A DNA stretch of 64,000 bases from an uncultured Propionibacteriaceae bacterium (GTDB lineage: Bacteria > Actinomycetota > Actinomycetes > Propionibacteriales > Propionibacteriaceae): the NCBI GenBank assembly GCA_945911015.1, contig CAMDZW010000008.1, positions 1 to 64,000 of the forward strand. The letters are read 5' to 3'. Below, one piece after another: positions 47,887 to 60,486 of this stretch; the first letter of the stretch is position 1; every line of letters begins with the position of its first letter. The position numbers were made by a program, and so were the translations under genes. Under the pieces are notes generated by a model. It was not told the DNA's origin and did no database searches. It saw nothing but the letters and a program-made list of their open reading frames with translations.

Positions 47887-49566
47887 ATGCACAACGCCAC
47901 TGACCTTCGTCTGAGCTCATCACCGCTGATCAGTCGCCGACGCGCGATGGGCGGGCTCGCCGGACTTGCCGGGATGACCGCCACTGCACTGGCCGCTGGC
48001 TGTTCCCCTTCCGCTGCCCCCGGATCCACCACCTCACCGACCGGTCCGGGCGACCAGGGCATGGAGCTCCCCACCCAGACCCGCCTCACCAGCATCACCC
48101 CTGACCTCCCCGGCGACGGAGCCCATGTGCCCGACACCTTCCTCACCCTGCCGCCCGACCCGGTGAAGGTGACCGAGGCCGCCCCGGGCGACGGCTCCGA
48201 CGTCAAGGTCGGCTGCATGTGGATCGGTGTCGTTCCGCCGCCCGTCGACCAGAACCAGTTCTGGCAAGAACTCAACACCCGGCTCGGCGTCAACCTCGAC
48301 TTCCAGGCCGTCCCGTCCGGCGAATACTCCGCACGCGCCGCTGCCGTGCTCTCCGGTGGCGACATCCCCGACATCATGCAGTTCCCGAACGGGATGGCCC
48401 GGGTCCCCGAGGTCCTCCATGCGCAGTTCGCCGACCTCACCGAGTACGTCTCCGGCGACAACATCCAGCAGTGGCCGCTGCTGGCCAATCTGCCGTCCGC
48501 GGTCTGGGAACAGTCGGTCTACAACGGCAGGATCTACGGTGTCCGCAGCGCCAACCCCAGTTTTGGGTTGTTCATGCTGGCCAATGAAGAGATCCTCGAC
48601 AACCTGGGGGTTGCGGTTGATCAGGTCACCGATGCCGAGTCATTGCGCGACCTGTGTCGTGAGGTGACCAGCGACCGTGACACCCAGTGGGCCTCGGCCA
48701 GCCAGAGCGGAATGCTCGCCTTTGTCACCGAGATGCTCGGGAAGCCCGCCGACATCAACTGGTTCCACGAAGGTGGCACCTTCACCCATGTCTGGGAGAC
48801 CGAGGAGTACCGACAGGGCCTGGAGTTCGTTGCCCAACTCCAGGCAGACGGGATCTTCCACCCCGATGCGCTGGGGCTGGGTGGATCGGACCAGATCACC
48901 CAGTTCACCTCTCGCCGTGCCGTGCTCGACTACCGTGCAGGGCTTCAGTGGGGAACGCGCACCACCGAGAACCACGACGGCCTCACGGTCACCGCAATTC
49001 CACCGGTCGACTTCAACGGTGACGGTATGGGCGTCAAGGGCTTGTTGTCCGGCACGTACACGATGGCCGCCATCAACAAGGACGCCGATCCGGATCGGAT
49101 CCGGATGCTGCTCAGCATCATGGACTGGTTCGCTGCCCCAGCCGGTTCCGAGGAGTACCAGTTCCGCAAGTTCGGCATCGAAGGCGTGCACCACGAACGC
49201 ACCGCCGACGGCGATCTCTCCCTCACCGCAACCGGCGGTACCGAGACCAAGTTGCCCACCGGCTACATCAACAACGCCCCGTACGTGAACTACGTGCCCG
49301 GGCACCCCGACGTGGCCACAGCGATGTACGAGTTCACCAAGCTCGTCACGCCCAACGGCGTCCAGGATGCCACCCTCGGCCTGTGGTCCGATGCAGCCAA
49401 TGCCAACGAGGCCACCCTGAAGGTGGCCGTCGAGGAGACTCGCGACAACATCTTCCGCGGCACCGGCAGCATCGCCGACTTCGAGGCCGCGGTCGATGAA
49501 TGGCGTACAGCCGGGGGCGACGAGATCCGCCGCGAGTACGAAGAGGCGTTCGCCGCCGTGCAGTGA
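47887..49566 (+). CDS. Extracellular solute-binding lipoprotein (LplA/LipO-type, probable carbohydrate)
   Basis: Tat-like SRRRAMGGLAGLAG and lipobox ALAAGCS; DIPDIMQFPNGMARVPEVLHAQFADLTEYV. Confidence 0.87.
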   Translation: MHNATDLRLSSSPLISRRRAMGGLAGLAGMTATALAAGCSPSAAPGSTTSPTGPGDQGMELPTQTRLTSITPDLPGDGAHVPDTFLTLPPDPVKVTEAAPGDGSDVKVGCMWIGVVPPPVDQNQFWQELNTRLGVNLDFQAVPSGEYSARAAAVLSGGDIPDIMQFPNGMARVPEVLHAQFADLTEYVSGDNIQQWPLLANLPSAVWEQSVYNGRIYGVRSANPSFGLFMLANEEILDNLGVAVDQVTDAESLRDLCREVTSDRDTQWASASQSGMLAFVTEMLGKPADINWFHEGGTFTHVWETEEYRQGLEFVAQLQADGIFHPDALGLGGSDQITQFTSRRAVLDYRAGLQWGTRTTENHDGLTVTAIPPVDFNGDGMGVKGLLSGTYTMAAINKDADPDRIRMLLSIMDWFAAPAGSEEYQFRKFGIEGVHHERTADGDLSLTATGGTETKLPTGYINNAPYVNYVPGHPDVATAMYEFTKLVTPNGVQDATLGLWSDAANANEATLKVAVEETRDNIFRGTGSIADFEAAVDEWRTAGGDEIRREYEEAFAAVQ

Positions 49567-49578
49567 CAACCCTCTGCC

Positions 49579-49661
49579 CCCGCAATGACAACCCCGCGAG
49601 TGACAACCCCGCAATGACAACCCCGCAATGACAACTCCGCAGTGACAACTCCGCAGTAGAC
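49579..49661. repeat. 14-15 bp intergenic tandem repeat array, consensus YCCGCARTGACAAC
   Basis: Units CCCGCAATGACAAC, CCCGCGAGTGACAAC, CCCGCAATGACAAC, CCCGCAATGACAAC, TCCGCAGTGACAAC, TCCGCAGTAGACAC. Confidence 0.92.
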
Positions 49662-49707
49662 ACTCTCGATTCCACTCACTTGTGGTGCAAGGAAGGATCA
49701 CACCCTC

Positions 49708-52700
49708 ATGACAACACCTCTGATCAGCACGCCCAACTTCACCCGTCGTTCCCTCTTCGGCCGTGCCGCACTCCTCGGCGTTGCCGCCACCTGTGTCGGC
49801 ACCGCGCTCACGGCGACCCAATCAGCCTTCGCCCCGCTCCCGGCCCGGGCCTCGGACTGGAGCCTGGACCGCATTCTCACCAGCGTTCAGGGTGAGCACT
49901 TCGGTCGCGGCCGTTCCGAACGCACTGACGCCCAGGTCCTCGGATGGAGCGGTGCGCTCTTCATGAACGGGATGGTGCAGGCCTGGAAGGCAACCAGCAA
50001 CCCGAGCTGGCTCGAGCAGATCATCGACTCGACCGACCGGCTGATCAGCCACACCACCGACCACGACAACGATGGGTTCCTCGGGTGGCAGGACTGTGAG
50101 GACTCGTTCACCCAGGTTCCCAACGCTCCCGAGCGGCCCACTGCATTCCCGGTCGAAGGGCCGCCCGTCGGCGCTGTGGGTCTGCTTGTCAACGGCGACT
50201 TTGAGGACGGGCTCACCGGCTGGACCCAGGTCGGCTCACCCGCTGGCACTGTCCACACGACCAACCCGGCCGATGCCTTCGCCGGGAGCGGAGCTCTGAC
50301 CGTACGGACTGATGCCAACGGCACCACGAACATGCTGACCCAACAGATCAGCTGCACTCCGGGTCGCAACCATGTGGTCGAGGCAATGGTCAACACCCAG
50401 CAGGCCGCCGCTGACGGAGCCACCAACGGCAAGATCGAAATCGTTGACCCCGCGACCGGAGAGATCGTGTACGAGAAGTACACGGTGCACTGTGCCTGGG
50501 AGCCGTATGCCGGAAACTTCATCGCTCCCGCCTCGGGCCTGGTCGAGCTGCGTCTACGCCTGTACGACTACTCTCACGACGGCTGGTGGGCCCAATTCGA
50601 CAACGTGCAGATCACTGAGCTGCCCGAGCAGCCGGAGATCTACCAGACCGAGGCGTGGGCATGGACCCGAGGCGACGGCACCACCCTCGCCATGGGGCAC
50701 CGCACCAATGACCCTGCTGCCCGGGGAACGAAGAACAGGGCCTACCGCCTGATCCGCGCCGGCGGCGTGACGCCGTCGGTGTCGGCCCAGTTCTCGACCG
50801 GCTACGCGCCGGAGACGGAGTACCGCGTCAACACCGGCGTCCTGCTCGGCGACGGCGCCGTCGGTCGGATGGAACTCATCGACCTGACGACCGATGAGAC
50901 CCTCTTCTCCGCCGATCCGGTGCCCGGTGAGGTTTACCTGGGCAAGTTCCGGACCCCTGAGGCCGGCCACAACCTCCGCTGGGTCATCTCGGTACCAGAG
51001 GGCCCCGACGGCGCTTGGCTCTCGATCTACCAGCTGACGGTGGGAGCGTCGAGCGAGCAACAGATCCTCGAGGCACAGATCATCATGCCGGCCCTCGAGG
51101 TGGCCATCGCCGTCCATGACGATCCCGCCTTGGTGCGTTACCGGGAGAAGGCTGACTCCTACGTCCGTTTCGCCGCTGACAACCTGGTCCACAAGTGGGA
51201 TCGGAATTGGCGTCAGCTCAGCGGCACCGACGGCGAGAACAGCGGCACCGGCGTCTACCTCAACGATGTCGACAACGGCGTCAACTCCCACGGCCGGGCG
51301 CTCCCACACAACATGTACATGGCCTACGCCAGCATGCTCTATCTGCTGCATGATGCGACGGCAAACATGCCCGAGTATGCGGCCGAGCGTCCCTTCTACC
51401 TCAGCCGAGCCAATGACCTGCAGCGCAACTTCAAGCAGAAGCTCCTCCCCCATCCACTCAACACCGAACTCAACACCGATGCCTACTTCTGGAAGTACAG
51501 CCAGTACCACGGTCCGTGGGACGGCGGCTACTGGCGTTGGGACACCGCGTACTACAACCGCGAAGACACCGGACACGGCGGCATCACCATGCGCGGCGTA
51601 CTGATGGCCTATCAGCGCGGTCAGGTCTGGGACAGTGTCGACATCCGGCGGTTCGCCAACACCTTCCTCGACACCATGTGGAACGGCAGTCTCGAGAACC
51701 CGTTGATCGCGCCCAACAATGACGGTCTTGACCAGTCGGCCTCGGCGCGCAGCCAGATGCGGCACTGGGCCATGTGGGGTGAGGTCGACCCCGGGTTCTA
51801 TGACGTGGCTCGGGCCAAGTTCACCATCGCCCGCGGCGGCAACCTCGACGATGACGTCCAGCTGGCCCGGTTCACCCGGAACAAGGTGATCAATCCGCGC
51901 TTCGAGTGGCGCAATCCCGACGATGCCGAGCTGCCGATGTACTGGGAGCGACTGGCCGGCGACCGACGGGTCGATGTACGCCCCCTCGGCCCCACGCTGG
52001 CCCACCGGCGGGTCCGGCTGCTCGGGTCCGCCTCAGGACTGGCGCAGCATCTGGCCGAGTACGTACCCGGTGCGAGCTACTCGCTCTGGTTGCGCGGAGA
52101 CGCTCGCCGGACGGCGACCGCCTCACTGGTCGACCGCACCACCGGTGAGGTTCTCGGCTCGGTTGTGCTCGAGGGTTCAGGTACGGCTCAGACCACCATC
52201 GGCGCACTGCCGGCCGACGACGACCACGAGCTCTGGGTCGAGGTGACCTCGGACGGTCCTGCCGACATCGCCGAGGTGCGTGCGCTGCCGGAGCCGTGGC
52301 GGACCGAGATCGGCAACGGGGACTTCGAGAGTGCGGAATGGGGCAGTGCTGATCTGCCGCGATTCTGGCGCCGTGGCCCGGCCACCCTGACGACCCATGT
52401 CGGACTCGACACCACGGTCCGTCAGGCCGGGTACTCCTCGTTGAAGCTCGCCGCGGCGAGCGACGGCAGCCGGCAGGAGCTCGCCTACGACTGGACCGGG
52501 CGACCCACTGCCTTGGGCGGATGGACCGGTTACCACCACAAGGACGCCGATTATGTCGTCGAGGCCTGGGGTCGCTGCGACGGGGTGGGTGGTGTGCTGG
52601 AGATCGTCGATCTCACCACGGATGAACAGCTCGCCCGACTGCACTTCACCGGCAGTGACTGGGAGCACCGTACGGCCACCTTCCGCACCCCGACGGAGCA

Positions 52701-52800
52701 TGACCACGTCCTGGGGATCACGATCACTCACGATGTCGATGCGCCGACCTCCGGCACCTTCTGGCTGGACACCCTTGGTGTGTCCGTCGTGGCTCCGTGA
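49708..52800 (+). CDS. Tat-exported multidomain glycan-active-like protein (CBM-like beta-sandwiches + alpha/alpha-toroid-like region)
   Basis: TRRSLFGRAALLG Tat signal; NGDFEDGLTGW and NGDFESAEWGSADLPRFW modules; PHNMYMAYASMLYLL...YFWKYSQYHGPWDGGYWRWDTAYYNREDTGHGGITMRGVLMAYQRG. Confidence 0.65.
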   Translation: MTTPLISTPNFTRRSLFGRAALLGVAATCVGTALTATQSAFAPLPARASDWSLDRILTSVQGEHFGRGRSERTDAQVLGWSGALFMNGMVQAWKATSNPSWLEQIIDSTDRLISHTTDHDNDGFLGWQDCEDSFTQVPNAPERPTAFPVEGPPVGAVGLLVNGDFEDGLTGWTQVGSPAGTVHTTNPADAFAGSGALTVRTDANGTTNMLTQQISCTPGRNHVVEAMVNTQQAAADGATNGKIEIVDPATGEIVYEKYTVHCAWEPYAGNFIAPASGLVELRLRLYDYSHDGWWAQFDNVQITELPEQPEIYQTEAWAWTRGDGTTLAMGHRTNDPAARGTKNRAYRLIRAGGVTPSVSAQFSTGYAPETEYRVNTGVLLGDGAVGRMELIDLTTDETLFSADPVPGEVYLGKFRTPEAGHNLRWVISVPEGPDGAWLSIYQLTVGASSEQQILEAQIIMPALEVAIAVHDDPALVRYREKADSYVRFAADNLVHKWDRNWRQLSGTDGENSGTGVYLNDVDNGVNSHGRALPHNMYMAYASMLYLLHDATANMPEYAAERPFYLSRANDLQRNFKQKLLPHPLNTELNTDAYFWKYSQYHGPWDGGYWRWDTAYYNREDTGHGGITMRGVLMAYQRGQVWDSVDIRRFANTFLDTMWNGSLENPLIAPNNDGLDQSASARSQMRHWAMWGEVDPGFYDVARAKFTIARGGNLDDDVQLARFTRNKVINPRFEWRNPDDAELPMYWERLAGDRRVDVRPLGPTLAHRRVRLLGSASGLAQHLAEYVPGASYSLWLRGDARRTATASLVDRTTGEVLGSVVLEGSGTAQTTIGALPADDDHELWVEVTSDGPADIAEVRALPEPWRTEIGNGDFESAEWGSADLPRFWRRGPATLTTHVGLDTTVRQAGYSSLKLAAASDGSRQELAYDWTGRPTALGGWTGYHHKDADYVVEAWGRCDGVGGVLEIVDLTTDEQLARLHFTGSDWEHRTATFRTPTEHDHVLGITITHDVDAPTSGTFWLDTLGVSVVAP

Positions 52801-52807
52801 GGCGAGG

Positions 52808-53848
52808 TTGACGAACCAGACGAGCGCACCGGTGCGGTTCGCGGTGATCGGCGCGGAGCACCCCCACGTCCTGAGTCAGGTCCGTGGGCTGGTCGGTGCG
52901 GGGGCCGAGCTGGTCGCCATCTCAGCTGCGCCCAGCAACCCGGTCTCGGCCCGGCTCGCGGCCGAGCATCCGGGTGTGCCGCTCGTCGATCGAGAGTCAC
53001 TCCTCGCTCGGAAGGACATCGGTCTGGTCCTCACCGCCGGAATCCCTGATGAGCGCGGAGCCGCTGCGGTCGAGGCGATGTGGGCTGGAAAGCATGTCGT
53101 GACTGACAAGCCCGGTTGCACCAGCCTCGATCAATTGGCCGAGATCGACCGCACCACTGCCGAGACCGGCCGGTTCTGGTCGGTGACCTTCTCGGGCCGG
53201 TTCGGTTCTCCCGGAGTGATCCGGGCCGGTGAGCTGGTCCGGGCCGGGCGGATCGGTCAAGTGGTCCAGGTGCTCGGTCTGGGTCCGCACCGCATTGTCG
53301 GAGGTTCCACCGAGGAAAGGCCGGACTGGTTCTGGGACAACCGGCGTCAGGGCGGGATCCTGACCGACATCGCCTGCCACCAGATCGACCAGTTCCTGTG
53401 GTTGACCGATGCGGACACGGCCGAGGTCGTCACCAGTGTGGTCGCCAATCACGGTCACCCCGGGCTGCCCGATTTCCAGGATTTTGGCGAGTTGATGTTG
53501 CGTACCGCAACCGCTCACGGCTACATCCGGGTCGACTGGTTCACCCCGCGTGGCCTGCCGACCTGGGGTGACGGTCGACTCCTGGTGCTCGGCACCGAGG
53601 GCTATCTGGAACTTCGTCGACCGATCGACGGCGCCGGTCAGGCCAACGGCAGCCAGCTCTTTGTCGCCGACGCCGCCGGGACGGAGTACGTCGACTGTGT
53701 CGATCAAGGGCTGACGTACTGGTCCGACATCGTCAATGACGTACGGGACAACTCCCGTACGGCAAACCCACAGCATCGCACGCTGGAGGCGATGCGTCTG
53801 GCGATCCTGGCGCAGGACCGGGCCGAGCGACGCGGGGCCGCGCGCTGA
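52808..53848 (+). CDS. Gfo/Idh/MocA family oxidoreductase
   Basis: VRFAVIGAEHPHVLSQVRGLVGAGAELVAI...MWAGKHVVTDKPGCTSLDQL; GGILTDIACHQIDQFLWL; TTG start. Confidence 0.88.
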   Translation: MTNQTSAPVRFAVIGAEHPHVLSQVRGLVGAGAELVAISAAPSNPVSARLAAEHPGVPLVDRESLLARKDIGLVLTAGIPDERGAAAVEAMWAGKHVVTDKPGCTSLDQLAEIDRTTAETGRFWSVTFSGRFGSPGVIRAGELVRAGRIGQVVQVLGLGPHRIVGGSTEERPDWFWDNRRQGGILTDIACHQIDQFLWLTDADTAEVVTSVVANHGHPGLPDFQDFGELMLRTATAHGYIRVDWFTPRGLPTWGDGRLLVLGTEGYLELRRPIDGAGQANGSQLFVADAAGTEYVDCVDQGLTYWSDIVNDVRDNSRTANPQHRTLEAMRLAILAQDRAERRGAAR

Positions 53849-53864
53849 CCCGGCGCCTCGCGGG

Positions 53865-55547
<1,683 letters not shown>

Positions 55548-55718
55548 GGTTGGTGTGAACCCTCCGCGCAGTCGTGGATCATGGGGCCCGCCCCGGCGCA
55601 GGCCGGAGGGACCGACAGCCCAGTATGCCAGTCTTCGTCCGATTCATCGTGGTCGCGGCCCTTCCCTCGCCGACCACCTCCGGACAACCCACGCCGGACC
55701 GGGCCCGATGTGTCGTTT

Positions 55719-55782
55719 CGCTCACATTCTCACCCTCGATTCACAGGAACCGGGCGGGTTATCGAGACTGAGAAAGTGAGCG
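55719..55782. other. 64-nt symmetric imperfect hairpin, 22-nt arms, 20-nt loop
   Basis: CGCTCAC-a-TTCTCA-cc-CTCGAT // 20 nt // ATCGAG-ac-TGAGAA-a-GTGAGCG. Confidence 0.8.
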
Positions 55783-55799
55783 GACCCCGGCTGGACGCT

Positions 55800-58238
<2,439 letters not shown>

Positions 58239-58337
58239 GGGGGTCCTTCCGGAGAATGCTGGGGCCGGGTCTCGGCCCGCAGCATTGTGCCTCACCGCCC
58301 GCCGCCTCCTCGACCGTCCCGACTCCACGAACCGGAC

Positions 58338-58886
58338 TCACACCGCCACAGCTTCATCGACGCCGACTTCGGGATGGGTGTCGAGCGATTCACGGTCAGG
58401 CGACTCGACCTCCGGCTCCAGTACCTCACCGGTGTCCTGGTCGGTCCGCGGACCGTCCACTGGCTCTGGTCGCTCCCGGTTCCACGGATCATCCCCGGAG
58501 GCACCGGTGCGGATGGCTGGGTCATCTCGACGTCCGTTCCGGGTGAAGGATCCGATCCCGCGAGACAGATCAGGCCCGAGGCTGTCGGCCTCGATGACGA
58601 AGCTCTCCCGCTCGTTGCCCTCCTTGTCGGTCCACTGACGCACCCGCAGCCGACCCGTGACCAACACCGAGTCACCCTTGTGAAGGCTGGTGTTGACATT
58701 GCGGGCCAACATGCGGCGGCAGTTGACCGTCACCCACACTGTGTTGAGATGGGTCCACTTCCCTTCCCGGAAGTAGCCCGGGGTGTGGCCCAGCCGGAAC
58801 GAGGCCCAGGCATCCTGCTCCTCGGTGGCACTGCGGTACTCGATCTCGTTGCCAATGTTGCCGGTGAGACTGACGACTGCGTCCAT
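58338..58886 (-). CDS. ssb: Single-stranded DNA-binding protein (OB-fold paralog without acidic DDDIPF tip)
   Basis: VSLTGNIGNEIEYRSATEEQDAWASFRLGHTP...NTVWVTVNCRRMLARNVNTSLHKGDSVLVTGRLRVRQWTDKEGNERESFVIEADSLGPDLSRG. Confidence 0.88.
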   Translation of the reverse strand: MDAVVSLTGNIGNEIEYRSATEEQDAWASFRLGHTPGYFREGKWTHLNTVWVTVNCRRMLARNVNTSLHKGDSVLVTGRLRVRQWTDKEGNERESFVIEADSLGPDLSRGIGSFTRNGRRDDPAIRTGASGDDPWNRERPEPVDGPRTDQDTGEVLEPEVESPDRESLDTHPEVGVDEAVAV

Positions 58887-59112
58887 GATGTGGCTCCTTC
58901 GTGGTCAGTGGTCCACGACCGTCGTGGAACCACCCAACCGGGACCTGACTGTCGGGCCCGGCACTCACACAATGGGCTGTTCCGTGGTCGAGGGGTCATC
59001 GAATTCGGCTGCCTGTGGACAACACTTCGTAGCAGTTCGTCACTGGGGACAACTGCGGGGGCGCGGTCAACGTCAGTGCGCGCGAGTATGGTCGTGAGCA
59101 AGGAGGTCCACC

Positions 59113-60465
59113 ATGACCAACACCTTTGAGGTGAGAGATCCCGCCACCACCGAGGTGATTGCCCAGGTGCCTGATGGCAACGCCACTGATGCCACTGCGG
59201 CGGTCGATGCAGCCAGCTCCGCCTTCCCTGCCTGGTCCGCCACTCCGCCACGGCAGCGCGCCGAGGCCCTGCGCAAGGCGTACGAGCTGATGGTGGCCGA
59301 CGCCGACCGGCTGGCTGCGATCATGACGTCCGAGAACGGCAAGACCGACGCCGACGCCCGCGCTGAGGTGGCCTATGCCGCCGACTTCTTCCGCTGGTAC
59401 TCCGAGGAGGCCGTTCGCAGCGATGGTGACTACGGAATCTCCCCCGCCGGCGGCACCCGTTCGATCGTCACCCAGCGACCCGTCGGGGTCGCCGCTCTGG
59501 TGACCCCGTGGAACTTCCCGGCCGCGATGGCGACCCGCAAACTCGGGCCTGCCTTGGCCGCCGGCTGCACCACGGTGCTCAAACCGGCTTCCGAGACGCC
59601 GCTCACTGCCCTGGCCATCGGCGAGATCCTCGTCCAGGCAGGGATCCCGGCCGATGCCGTACGGATCGTCACTTCGACCCGGTCGTCCGAGATCGTGTCG
59701 ACGTGGCTGGACGACGCGCGGGTCCGCAAAGTCTCGTTCACCGGCTCGACCCGGGTCGGTGGCCTGCTGCTCGGTCAGGCCGCAGAGCGGATCGTCAACG
59801 CCAGCATGGAACTCGGCGGCAATGCACCGTTCATCGTGACCGCCGATGCCGACCTGGACACCGCACTGTCAGCGGCCATGGTCGCAAAATTCCGCAATGC
59901 CGGTCAGGCCTGTACGGCAGCCAACCGATTCCTGGTCCACGCCGACATCGCCGACCGCTTCGTCACCGGCCTGGTCGAGCGCATCCGGACCGCTGAGATC
60001 GCGCCGCTGATCAATGAAGCAGCGGTCGAGAAGGTCGCCACGCTCGTCGAGGAAGCCGTCACCGACGGGGCCCACATCTCCCATCAGGGCACGGTCCCTG
60101 ACACCGGTTGGCGCTACCCGGCCACCGTGGTGACCGAGGTCAGCCCCCAGATGAGGATCACCCGGGAGGAGATCTTTGGCCCGGTCGTGGCGGTGCAGAC
60201 CTGGACCGACCGTGACGAAATGCTGACCAATGCCAACGACACCGACTACGGGCTGGCCGCCTATGTCCAGGCCGGCCGACTGCAGGACGGGCTGAAGATC
60301 GCCGAATCGCTCGATGTCGGCATGGTCGGCGTCAACCGGGGCGCGGTCTCGGATCCGGCAGCCCCGTTCGGCGGCACCAAGCACAGCGGCATCGGCCGCG
60401 AAGGGGCCCGGGACGGGATCCGTGCCTTCACCGAAACCCAGTTCTTCAGCGTCGACTGGAGCTGA
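59113..60465 (+). CDS. NAD(P)-dependent aldehyde dehydrogenase (succinate-semialdehyde dehydrogenase-like)
   Basis: VTPWNFPAAMATRKLGPALAAGCTTVLKPASETPLTALAI; MELGGNAPFIV; AGQACTAANRF. Confidence 0.92.
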   Translation: MTNTFEVRDPATTEVIAQVPDGNATDATAAVDAASSAFPAWSATPPRQRAEALRKAYELMVADADRLAAIMTSENGKTDADARAEVAYAADFFRWYSEEAVRSDGDYGISPAGGTRSIVTQRPVGVAALVTPWNFPAAMATRKLGPALAAGCTTVLKPASETPLTALAIGEILVQAGIPADAVRIVTSTRSSEIVSTWLDDARVRKVSFTGSTRVGGLLLGQAAERIVNASMELGGNAPFIVTADADLDTALSAAMVAKFRNAGQACTAANRFLVHADIADRFVTGLVERIRTAEIAPLINEAAVEKVATLVEEAVTDGAHISHQGTVPDTGWRYPATVVTEVSPQMRITREEIFGPVVAVQTWTDRDEMLTNANDTDYGLAAYVQAGRLQDGLKIAESLDVGMVGVNRGAVSDPAAPFGGTKHSGIGREGARDGIRAFTETQFFSVDWS

Positions 60466-60486
60466 CCGGGGACAGCAACGATCGGT

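Noticed and set aside
49579-49661. CRISPR-like array
   Set aside because: Units are directly contiguous with no spacers, only 14-15 bp, and there are no cas genes.
49290-49679. Antisense ORFs with repetitive peptide (ELSLRSCHCGVV...)
   Set aside because: Translation of the intergenic tandem repeat and SBP 3' end on the wrong strand; no RBS or family support.
59015-59023. Replication origin based on DnaA-box-like TGTGGACAA
   Set aside because: A single box with no dnaA/dnaN/gyrB context or box cluster; not enough for oriC.
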